A stretch of DNA of 64,000 nucleotides, from contig JAKTNV010000020.1 of NCBI GenBank assembly GCA_022747635.1, positions 2,145,501-2,209,500 on the forward strand, read 5' to 3'. The stretch comes from Hetaerina americana (lineage: Eukaryota > Arthropoda > Insecta > Odonata > Calopterygidae). The first letter of the stretch is position 1. Every line of letters starts with the position of its first letter. The notes under the pieces were generated by a model that saw nothing but the letters and a program-made list of their open reading frames with translations, was not told the origin of the DNA and searched no databases. The translations under genes were made by a program, and so were the position numbers. Of the stretch, positions 21,831-33,045 are shown piece by piece.

Positions 21831-24800
21831 TGACAGGAGGGGGGGGCAGCCGTCAAGTGCAGGGATGACTCGAGAGGGCTTCGTGTCGGCGGGCGATGGG
21901 ATGGGGGGGGGTGTGTGAAGGAATAACGTGAAGATTGGGGCGGAAGTCCGCGTGACCGAGGGGTGGCGTGTGTGTTGGGCGTCTTCTTCCACCCCCAGGG
22001 CAGCGCGCGGCCCTGGGGGCGGTCGCATTCGCATCATGCCCATCACGTCGTTCCCGTGCGAGATCAACCGGATGATCTCAAAATGCAGATCGGAGGATCG
22101 CAAGCATTTAGATTTTGCAGCTGTCGTCGGATTTTTCTCGCCAAGGAAAGAATTTCATAATTTTCGACCAAACATTATCGCTTAGAATCTCAGTGGGTGC
22201 GAAGTGTTATTGCCTTTCTCCGCACGCAGGGAAGCGTGAGCCTTCACTCCCAACCGTCAGATGCTTCCGTCAGCTAAACAAGTCTTTCCTCATCAATGTA
22301 GTTTGGACACACCGCCCTTGCCCTTCGTCACGCATGTTATTGATTGCCTACTTGAATCTATTGAAGCAGCACCGTCCCAATCAGTGCCAAACACTGCCAG
22401 ATGAATGCACTCAGTGTTGACCTGAAAATGGGTCATGAATGAACAACACCTGCTTCTATTCTTTAAGTCCTCAATTTGAATTCTGGGCTCAATGTGAACT
22501 TCGAGTGTATCTAAGATTCGCGCGATAGTATATTGTCATTCAAGGCATTTCGAAAGATGTGCTGGGCGGCGAAGCAGTGACCAACGCCAGACGCCCATCC
22601 ATAAAAACCGTATTCCATGGCAAACATTTTAAAGGATGTGCAATATACTGTATAGGAGGCTACAAGAGAAAGTATTTGTACGGCTTCAACCACATAGTCT
22701 ACCAAGAATGATTAAAATAAAATATCAAAGAAGTTCTGTTTAGTTTGCACAAGGGAATCCTTAGGATTATCCTCAATATATCCTGTTCTTTAATCAGAAG
22801 CGACGAAATTTAGGTTTTCACTTTCTGTTTACCTTCACATAATTCCTTGGATTTTTGAATTTCCATTCCCCCTCAATGAGTTTTCTCATTTGAGCAGTTA
22901 TCAATGGCCGCTTAGTTTTCCCAAATTTCATCTTTGAGTTGCTCCTCTCCGTCTTCGATTGTTATATTCTACGATTTCTTCCATCGCCCTACTATTCCTC
23001 CAAGCACCATTTCATCCATATTTCTGTCACTGGACACCTCTCTCCACTGTTTTCCCTCCATTCTTTTTGAGTTTCGTCTCTCCCACTCCCCCCGCCCTCT
23101 TGCAACGCACGCAGTCAGCGCTCCATGACCTCCGGGTTGTGATCGCTACTTATATCTTTACGGAGGAGTGGTCACTCTTCTATTTTTAATGCGGGGAATA
23201 AGTTATGCGTCGAGTGAATATTTCTTGCTTTTTTGTTCGATTTTTGTTTATTAATATATGATCTCCCGTTTGCTTCGATGGTCACCTAATCTGGCTATCG
23301 ATTTAAAGTTGAAATTTAAATGGAATACTTTAAAACATTGTTCCGACTAATTGGGACCTTTTACGGTGAATTGGACATTTTTCACGTGATCTTGTTGGCT
23401 TAAATAGGCATATTAATTATGGAGGTAATAATTATTTCTTGTATTTTACTTTGAAACTGCATTTGCCATCGCATTTATTTCTATTGTGCAAACACACGAG
23501 TCACTTTCCTTAAATTCATTGAAGGAATATGTACTTTCGATAGGCATCATTATTCATAGAGATTAAATTGTTCACTAGTAAATCAATTTGTATGCAGATA
23601 AGCAAGCGTGGACGACTTCATATTAGTTACCTGGCCGAGTTGGACGATGCTAAATAATCGATGCATGCATGCTCTGAGTCAAGGAGCGCGTAGGATTAAG
23701 ATTGAAGGGAAAACAGAAAACTGTAGTTTCAACAGTGATTCGCCGCCACAGAGGAGGTCGAGATCATTGCCTTTCGCCAGTGGTCGTCCAAAAGAGCGAA
23801 TTAAATGCATTCCGCCTTCGCGTGTTCCAGCGGCAGCATTCCCTGTCGATTGCCAAGGGAGAATGAGAGAGGCCCCCACGGGCGAAGCCGTAGCTGCCCC
23901 CGGGTCCCTCGCCCCCGCTCCAACGGGCATTTGTGGAGGCAGGCTGGTCGGAGGATTGCAACAGCCGCGCATTCGGGAGCGCGACCCCTAGGGTTTCCTC
24001 GCGCGAGGGGGAGAGGCGCGCATGTCCAGTCGCGGTGGTCAGAGGGCGCGAGCGCTGCTGCCAGTCATCAGGGCCTCTGCCGGACCGAGATGCTCGCAAG
24101 GGGAGGAACAACCTCCGAGACCGACGCTCCTTCAAACCAACACCCTACTAAACCTTCCTTCCATCGCCCCCGCCCTCTGGCGAGAGTGAATCTTCCTGCT
24201 CGTGGTGGCGGCCGGCGCCTCGCTCGCCCGCGGCCGGCGTCCGGCCACGGGGGAAGGCAGCGACGCCACATTTGGCTCGAGGGCACATTTCATCATTCTC
24301 CTCATTCTATTCGGAATACGAAAAGCAGAGGGTAAACCCGATCGTTTTTGAGACGCGTTGTTCTTTAAATGACGGAAGACTTAATTCATTTTATAAGCTG
24401 ACGGTGATAAACATAACCATAGACATTTAATGAACATTGCATCTTCATTTAGATTAGAAATGGAAGTTTATTCGATGACTCCATTATGCTCGAAACGTTC
24501 GATAGTTGAGAATGGCACAAGAAAAATGTCTTCAAAACATCTTATTGGCATTAATGAGTCGCAGACGGCTGAGGTTTTCGCTAACAAAGTCGCATTGCAT
24601 TTGCACCAACCCGGAGGCCGTGGGTGGGGTGGAGTACACTGGCACTCATGGGAGGACACTGGTTTTGCGAATGCGGTGAACGATCGAATCGGATTCGCGA
24701 TTGGAAACGCCTGAAATACTACGCGCCACCCCTTAAAAAGGAGAGTGAAAGTGGGAGTAGATATTCGGATTCAAGTTCTCATGTAGCCTCTGCAGGGCCC

Positions 24801-27129
24801 TTGAAGTGAGAATTCGCCGTATATGAATGTCTTTGTTTCGGGCCATTCTTAGAGGACATGACGGTATATTACCATCAAGTGTTTTAATCTAAATTTTTTT
24901 ATGATTTTCCAAAAGAGCATAGAAGAAGGACTTTAAATAAGAGTGAGAGTTATTTCCCTGCTAGTTTCAAATGGCTCGAGATATTTATTTTAAATATATA
25001 AAAATTTTAAATCATAAATTTCCCCAAAGTGAAATTTTTACTGCTTGCGCTGGGAAAATAATGTTCCATTTTATTGCTCGGAATTCTGCAGTAAACGTGT
25101 TTTGAATAAATTGATAGAGAGAGAAAGGTAAGTGATATATGTGCTTGATATAAACAGGGTTGCTAACTTTGTGGCGATATCTACTTTGGTGTTCAACCAC
25201 TAAACGAGAGTAAATGAAGAGTTATCATTACTACTGATAGCAGAGGAGGTGGATCCTCAGACCCCTGGTTACTTTCAGTCATTAAACGAAACAAGAGACG
25301 CCAGTGTGCACCATTCTGAGTGGTATGCCATTGGTTGAAGCTTGGGCGCAACAAGCCATCCAGTCAGACAGTGCATTATCTTTACAGTAGCGCTTCGCTG
25401 GACGCTGGAGTGCCGCCGGCACCTCGAATCAAGGCGGTTGGTGGTGTCCCCTGGAATGAGTTATGTGTCGGACCACACGGGGTGCTTCTATGGGTCACTT
25501 ACGAGCCGTACATCACGGCCCGCACCCTGGACATTCTCGTGCATGCACCTCCCTCACGTGCAGCGCCCATGCATTGCAAGCAACACCTCATGCACGAACA
25601 AGCAGTCGGGTCTGCGGTGCTCCGACACCCCCCGCTAACACCCACATTTCAACACGTTTTGCACTTCTTTCCTCACTTCTTTGCATCTGAGCCATGGGGC
25701 ATGACTCCTGGCTATTCTCCGGGTGGTCAGCCAGGGAAAGAGAGAAGAGGACCAGTGGACCCTCCGCGCTCCCCGCTTCTTCCTCTCCGAACTCGTTGGA
25801 CACGGCGCACGCACCGTCGGCATAACGAACTCAAACGGTCACCCGAAACCATCTCTCGACCATAGTTGAACATTTTCATCGTCATTAAACAGTCTCATTT
25901 AAATTTATAAATTTTACTACGTTTTACAAAATATTATTGCGAGAATAAAATAAATATCACCTGTATTATAATGAGGTTTTTTTGATTCAACCAGCTGAAA
26001 TCTTTTTTTCGAACAAAATAAGACACTGTATTCATACTTAAACGCGAGCCACAAATGTAAAACAATAGAATATCATTTTAAAATATAAAGACGTACAGGT
26101 ATGTTTTCAATGAAAAAACGTTTAATTTATTTTAATCAGGCCAAAATATCCACCCGATTTCGTTTGGGTCTCGAGAATTGCGGTAACTGGCGTCACGCTG
26201 ACCACAGCGACGCTTCAGCGCAAATAACGACGAGAACTCATAGAATTCACTGCCCACCGCGCATGCGCACGTACTTTGAAGATCGTATTAAATGACATTT
26301 AAATGCGTCTCTTCGAGTGTGTGAAATGCATTAGAATCCAATTTAATCCGACCCGTATAATTAGCGCGCGCCTATAAGCCTCTCTCCGCACCAATCGAGT
26401 TTCCATAATCCGAAGATCGCAATATTTCGCTTCGAAGGCGCTTCGTTTCAACGACTAACTCGGGAAAGCGGACTCGGTCGTCGATCCACGCACATTTTGA
26501 TATCGAATTTCTTTATTATTTCTTGTGAGTCCGACCATTCAAGGCCCTCCTCCTATCGCAAACAAAGATCCGCCGATCAATTTGTTGCGGCCCTGAAGAC
26601 TGAAGGCGGCCAACCTTATATTGCCCAGTAATGAAATAAAAGGTGCTCTTTTTTCTTTCCGGCCCACGTGACTAGAGTTTTTCAGACTAGCCGATATTTG
26701 ATCGTTTTTCACACTCAGGTATTTTACAATATTCTCCGCGGTGACCGTCACTTCTCATTCCTTCAGCCAGTGTTCATTAAGCTTTTTAAGGGAATAATTT
26801 ATTTGTGAAGGTTTGCCAGTGAATATCGCATACGCAAGTGGAAAATAAAATGCCAGAGGCTTCACCAAAGCGCATTGATTCCTCTTCGCCAGAAGACGGG
26901 ACGATAAGGTGAACCTTAGGCCTAGATAGGTGCCTTAGGCTTGGTTTCTCAATCTTTGAAGACCTTGACAACAATGGCTGGTACATGGATACTAAAGAAG
27001 AGGAGAGACAATAGTTGACTTTGGGAATGTGGTTTGAGAGAAATTATGACCCTTAGAAGAAATAGGAAATTAAAATTAATACTAAAAAATAGGAAAAAGT
27101 TCGTGTTCCGTGTATTCGGAGAAAGTAGG
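21831..27129. other. Unassigned intronic sequence
   Basis: It includes a GC-rich patch at 23790-24270 and an isolated plus-strand open stretch of 181 codons (25320-25865) with no recognised motif. The rest is AT-rich, and no transposon end was identified. Confidence 0.3.
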
Positions 27130-27342
27130 TATGAGGGGCAGTCAAATGATTACCGAGCACCCGCTATCACACCCAGTCAGCGCACCAACGAGGATATGAA
27201 AATTGCGGACACCTGTGAGTTCTCGCTAAGAAGCTCTCCTTCCACAGCGATGGCAGTATCTATACGTAATAAGCTAGGTCCCAGCATTCAACGGGCTTTA
27301 TGCTATGGCGGGTGTTGGGTTTTCATTTGACTGCCCCCAGTA
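27130..27342. mobile_element. 209-bp MITE of mariner type
   Basis: The ends read inward as TGAGGGGCAGTCAAATGA from 27132 and CTGGGGGCAGTCAAATGA from 27340, about 18 bases with a few mismatches at the tips. Both sides are flanked by TA (27130-27131 and 27341-27342), the mariner/Tc1 target duplication. It has no coding capacity, so it would depend on a transposase elsewhere. Confidence 0.72.
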
Positions 27343-27714
27343 TTTGAAAATGAGAATTGTAACAGAAAAGCTCAAATGCAAATTTCAGAAAATGAGCAGA
27401 TTATGCCTGCAACCCGCTTTTATTGAACAAGATTGAAGAGAGACAGCATTTTGTCGACGTGCGCGATAGCGATATGTTTAAACGGTCAATTCGATTGGAA
27501 TTTTGGTAATGCAGTAAATTAAAAAATTGACAAATGAAAAAGTTCTTGTCGGAAAAATACAACCAGCCATTATCCACCTTGAAGCGAAAACCATCAAGGC
27601 TTTATGATTCCAGTCGCGACTTACATTGCGTATCAATCCTCAGCATGAACACTCCATTACACTTACGAGTTCTATAAATGCTTTATTACAAAGAATTGGG
27701 GAAAGATGACACTT

Positions 27715-27758
27715 CAGAGTCAATAATCAGGCCACGAAGGGCCTGATTATTGACTCTG
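27715..27758. repeat. Perfect 19-bp hairpin with 6-base loop
   Basis: The arm 27715-27733 (cagagtcaataatcaggcc) is the exact reverse complement of 27740-27758, with acgaag between. No flanking TA duplication or transposon end was recognised, and no T-run follows that would make a pol III terminator. Confidence 0.85.
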
Positions 27759-28278
27759 GGGAGATATTCATCGGGAGAAATATGCAGATTACGACAAAGT
27801 TCACCTCGTCCACCGAAATGGCAAAAGTAGGCATTTTCTTCTTCCACAAATCAGGATTTCACATTTCCCGCACTTGATAGCCAAGTTTTCATACATAAAA
27901 CACCAGATCAGCACTTGACTCAGTGAATGGAAGAGCTGAGCACTTATCCGCCCTTCAAATCATACTTACCGGCAGAATGATGAATGCTTCGACCTATTCT
28001 AATGAATGGTTCGACGCGAATCACCGTATGGAGCAATTTTTCATCATAACTTCCAAGAGATTTTAGATCTAGTAAACCGCCGCTCTGCATCTGCGCGGGG
28101 TACCTGGAGGGCGCGGCCGAACAGCTGATCACTCGATATGCAATACCTAGCTCATATCCCGCCCGCTTCGATCAAGGGAGCGTCACTGGCCACCAAAAAT
28201 GGGGGCCTCCCGGTCTCCAAGAAATACCTTCACCCTCGCTCGCATTGCGGCTTCCCTCCCGCTCCAGAGATAGAAATA

Positions 28279-29200
28279 CAGGGTCGCAGCCAAAAGTGGT
28301 AGGACTGATTTTCTCTGGCGCGAACGGAGCGGTGGAGGGGGGTCTGCCTGGCTGGGTAAGGAGAAGGGGCCTCTTAGCAACAGACCGACACCAACCTCAG
28401 TCGCCTGCGGGATGTCATTGAGTGAGGACACCGTTTTTAGTGAAGCAAGTTTTTTATCCGCGTCGAAAAACAAAATGAATCTGAATTTAGAGCAACCTTA
28501 TTCCGTGAAGTTTTGTGCGAAACTCGGGAAGACGGACTCTGAGACCCTCGATATGATCAAGCAGGCTTATGGGGACACTGCCTTAAGCCGTTCCACAATA
28601 TTTGAATGGCACAAGTTGTTTAAAGAGGGTAGGGAGCTCGTTGAAGACGACCATCGCTCCGGACGGCCGTCGACGGCAAGAACCGACACGAAAGTGGACA
28701 GAGTGAGGACACTGCTGAACACAGACCTACGCTTAACCAGTGAAGAAATTGCAGACCAGTTGGTTTTGTCTGCATCCAACGTCCAACGCATTATTTCACA
28801 GGATTTGGCCATGCACGAGGTGTGCGCCAAGATGGTGCCGAAAATTCCGCCATGGCGCGCTCGTCGTCAGACAGCTCCAGGCAAAATACGGTGTTGCCAC
28901 GTTGCCGCACCCGCCCTAGTCTCCCGATCTGGCACCACCGGACTTCTTCCCCCTGATGAAAAGTCAGCTCAAGGGACGACGTTTTGACTCGATAAAGGCC
29001 GTTCAAGAGGCTTCGACGAGGGTCATCAACGGCATCCCCAAAGAAAATTTCCAGCGGGCGTACGGGAAATGGGAGCAACGTTATACTAAGTGTGTAGCAG
29101 CTCAAGGAGCATACTTGAAAGATTATTAAGTCGATGTAAGTATATCGTCAATAAAATTCTTGTCAAAAAATTAGTCCTACCACTTTTGGGTGCGACCCTG
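28279..29200 (+). mobile_element. Internally deleted mariner element with both terminal repeats
   Basis: TA-flanked (28277-28278 and 29201-29202). The terminal repeats of about 32 bases start CAGGGTCGCAGCCAAAAG on the left and CAGGGTCGCACCCAAAAG read inward on the right. The plus-strand transposase starts at Met 28475 and contains the helix-turn-helix half (ETLDMIKQAYGDTALSRSTI, DDHRSGRPSTARTD, NVQRIISQDLAMHEVCAKMV). About residue 125 it breaks off and resumes in another frame just before VRQLQAKYGV, followed by a stop, then SPDLAPPDFFPLMKSQLKGR and AQGAYLKDY, with the stop near 29127. The first two catalytic aspartates are deleted. The third may survive in LAPPDFF. It cannot encode an active enzyme. 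Confidence 0.88.
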
Positions 29201-29202
29201 TA

Positions 29203-31085
29203 GATAGGGAGAGATGGAGAGTGGCGATTCGGGGGAAATATGCGCGCGGAAGTGGGAGTTTATACAGTACCCCTCTGTCATCACCCCCGTCCTCGCTGCT
29301 TTGAGGAGGGCCCGCGGAGGGTGGGTGGGTAATGGCTGGCGATATAGCGATGACGGGGGACTGCCGGAAGGAATGGGGGCGTGGGGGGCGCTACTCGTGG
29401 ACTGCAGGAGGGTGGGAGTCGGGGGACCCGAGGAATGCCGGCGGGTCAGCAGTTTGTGCCCACGGGGCGGTTGGGTGAATGAGGGGGGGGGGGGCATGAA
29501 TCCCTTGCCCTCTCGCCTTCCCTCGAGGGATCTTAATCTTCGCTCCGTTTACCTTTATTCCTCGCACTGAAATCTATTTCGATACGTATATATTTCCTGA
29601 TATTTTTCATGGCGGAAATTGGGATATTTATTCAAGATTATCTTTAATTCGCAGTTGGATATCACCAAATTACACGTGACTAGGACTATTTTTAACCTTT
29701 CGTGGGCATATGCCGTCGCGGGTCAATTGACGTAGTCTCCAAAGTGATCCCCCCCCCTTAGCCTTCCCTCTCTCGCCGTGATTATACGAACATATAACAA
29801 CCCACCCGCGCCCTTTTTCCTCTCGTTCCCACAATAAATACATCTCGTATTCCTTGAAAATGCTATAAATTTTTTGGCAAATATTTTCATTATGTGTTGA
29901 TACTTAAAACTTTTTCATGTGATAATTTTTCTAAATATGAAATGAAGTATGAGTAATTCCGAATTTTTGAAGGATTTTTCGTCCCATTCACCTCAACGGT
30001 TAAAACTCCGGCCTTTAATGAAACAGCTATTTAACTCATTTCTCATTCTTTTGTCGGAGTAATATCATTTGGGCCAAGTACACGCACGATAATAACGAAG
30101 GAATCGGCGAGCATGAAAGAAATCATAAAACACATCTATTTGTAAACAAAGGACTTACTATTTTGGGATACACCCGTGCGAGATGAATCCAAATATTTTA
30201 GCATGAAACGGAATTTTTTGGGCTTAAATTTCGCTTTCCTCGCCATTATCGCGAAAGTAATGCCTCTCCGGTCAGATTGGCTATTATTGGCAGTAATTCG
30301 GAGGTGAAGATGGCTGGCATTCGCAAGCCTGCAAAACCATTAACTAATTCAATTCGCGTGCCTTTTTCCCGGAAACTCAGGGCTCAACTTACGGACCTCG
30401 CAGAAGAACTCACCCCGGCCTAAACACTAGGGTGATCAAATAGAGACCCGAAATCCGTAGGGGGGCACACGTGATAAAAAGGCCAGTCGAACTCTTTACC
30501 TGAGAAATAAACACATAATTACAGCACATTCACTCGCTACTTTTACTGAACGTATAATTGGCTAAATCATTTACCTCCCCGTGAAAATCTCTGCTTTCAA
30601 ACAGTCAATACAAAATGAATGAAAGAATCCTCCATTGAGTCGGATGAAAAGGTGAAATGGATGGCATCCGAAGAAAGGAAACCCGCCTCGACCCATCGCA
30701 GCCCGAGCCTCGTGAGCACGGGCGCACGCCGAACGCCCTTTCCCGGATTCACCTCAACGCCACGACACCCAGAAGCAATCGATGCACAGCGCCAATAATT
30801 ACTCCGGATCTTCCGTGCACCCTTGTTGGTGGTGGGATGGGCGTCCGGGAATACGATGACGCCGGGTGAGTGGCATGCACTCAAGTCTTCCCTGTTTCTT
30901 CCCTATTTCTCCTTCCCCTGTCCTTTTCAGTTGGGGACTGGTGTGCACCAGAGGTATCTCAATATGTTCACAGATCCTCGCCATCCCGAAAATGAGTACA
31001 AACATAGTTTGAACCACGGCCTATATGTATTTTACCATTTAAAAAATTAGTTTGCATTGCTTACTTTTCCACCACGACCCCCATC
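29203..31085. other. Unassigned intronic sequence
   Basis: The part at 29280-29520 is GC-rich, and the rest AT-rich. No gene or repeat was recognised. Confidence 0.3.
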
Positions 31086-33045
31086 TCGGGATGTGAATTA
31101 AACTACCTCGGTCATTGACGGAGGCCACTTCCTTCCTCGGTTCTGTGGATGCGCTAGCCCCAGTGGGGCGGCCATTGAGTGATGGTGCCAGGTTAATAAC
31201 ACTATTGAGGAAGGCAACGGGAAACCACCTCAATTATCAATCCCAAGATCAATAAGATGGACACTACACAGAATATGAGTATCGGCAACTACGGGACTCG
31301 GCCCAATCGGCCGTGTGTCGTGCCCGGCAGCGGGGGAGGCAAGGATTTCACGATCGTCATCTTACGAAACCCTAGAAAAGCAAAACCGACAGAAGCAAAA
31401 CAGAAGACGCAAAAGAAGAAGACCGAATTAGTTAGAATAGAAACTTGGAGTGCTAGGAAAATGTTGAGGACAGGACAATTAGAGAATATTAAGCAGTAGA
31501 TGGAAAGAATAAATATAAATATTTTAGTTCTGTGCGAGGTGAGATGGAAGAATAGCGGGGTTTACTGGAGTGATAGTTTTAAAATAATGAAGAGGAGGGG
31601 ACATGAGCCAGCGAGAGGTTGCCATATAATTGAATAAATAATGCAGAAAATAGGAATAAATTGAAGGGACATGAGGCTATTCCGCAACGAGATCTATGTT
31701 ATCAGTTAAAGATAAATTGGGGAAAACACAGGTCGAACCAGAAAATATCCAAGAGAGTCGAGGGAGAGTTTTATGGACAAATTTCTAACATTTATAATCT
31801 ATTCGGAAAAGTATGTGAGATCAGTGTTAGTTCCTATTCCATAAAAGATTAAGGCTACATCATGTGAGGACTACAGAACAATACGTTTGATATCCCACGC
31901 AGCTAAAGTTGTTCTCTGGATCATAAACAAAAGGATATAGAGTAGGGCAAATGATTACTTAGGGGATGATCAGTTTGGATTTAGGAAGGGGAGAGGTTAC
32001 GCGTGATGCAATTGCAGTATTGAGATCACCAATCTAGAGAAATATAGAATACAATCAGGAAGTATTTGCCTGTTTCCTAGATTTCGAAAAAGCGTTTGAT
32101 AGATTGAATTGGGAAAAACTAATGAGGATATTTCAGAAAATCGGAATAGATTGGAGGGACAGCAGGCTAATCCGCAACCTGTACATGTCTCAGACTGCTC
32201 AGACGAGAGAAGAGAATGGATAGTCTGGATGGGCAGTATTAGAAAGTTGTGTAGGAGGAACTGGAGGTAGGAATGAAGGTGGGAGGGGAATTCGTGAAAT
32301 CAGTTAGGTTTGCTGATGATCAAGCTCTAATTTGTCAGTCAGCCAAGGGGTTGCAAGCATTTATGAGTGAATTGGAAATTCAGTGCGACAGGTATGGGAT
32401 GAGAATCAATATTAATAAAAACAAAGGTTATGCGATTTTCTAGAAAGAAAAAGGCTAAGCTAAACATTAAAATAGGATGGCAAAAACTAGAGCAGGTGGA
32501 CCAGTTTTCGTATCTCGGAAGTGTTTTAGACCAAAATGGGGAAATTAGTAGGGATGTAAGGAGAAAATTTGCGTTTGTCAAAAAGATTTTCACGAGGTGG
32601 GAGTTTATGACAGGGGAGTTAGCAAGGATGATAGGAAAAGGCTCGTCAACGTTCTCAAATGGAGCGTTATTACGTACGGCGCAGAAACATGGCAATTGAA
32701 GCAGGAGGATAGGCGTATACTGGAGGCTTTTAAAATGTGGTTGTGGAGAAGAATGGAGGAGGTGAAGTGGACAGGAGGGAAAACAAATGAGGAAGTGTGA
32801 GGTGTTTGGTGGTAGAGGAGAGGGGATTGCTCGGAGGGGGAGTCACGAAAGATGAAGTCAGGGCATTCTGACACAAGATTGAAGGTTGCGTAAGAGGGCA
32901 GAAAGCTATAGGGAAGTGGGTAAGAGAAAGAAAGGGGTGGGCATGTTGTACGAAATGAAAGGACGTAGAAGGTATTCCGAGTTGAACAGTTAAATGTTGT
33001 TCGGGCTGTCAGGTGGTGCGGTAGGCTAAGAGGAAATGATAATTC
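31086..33045 (+). mobile_element. RTE-like LINE, longest copy, with 5' leader but broken ORF
   Basis: The leader contains gaggaaggcaacgggaaacc just before the ATG at 31257. The ORF then reads into the endonuclease start (RIETWSARKMLRTGQLENIK, a stop, then ININILVLCEVRWKN). Most of the endonuclease is then lost. RT follows in several frames: YRTI-like, DDQFGFRKGRG, ACFLDFEKAFDRLNWEKLMR, FADDQAL, YGMRININK and MRFSRKKKAKLNIKIGWQKL, ending in YGAETWQLKQEDRRILEAFK and RMEEVKWTGGKTNEEV. It is the only copy here that keeps both the 5' leader and the 3' coding end. Frameshifts and deletions make it non-functional. Confidence 0.82.

Noticed and set aside
21630..22103. 157-codon Pro-rich minus-strand frame
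   Set aside because: It reads through the G-rich minisatellite, and the PPVL repeat comes from the 12-bp unit.
27740..27760. Transcription terminator at the 27.7-kb hairpin
   Set aside because: No T-run follows either arm, and intrinsic terminators of that type are not expected in a nuclear genome.
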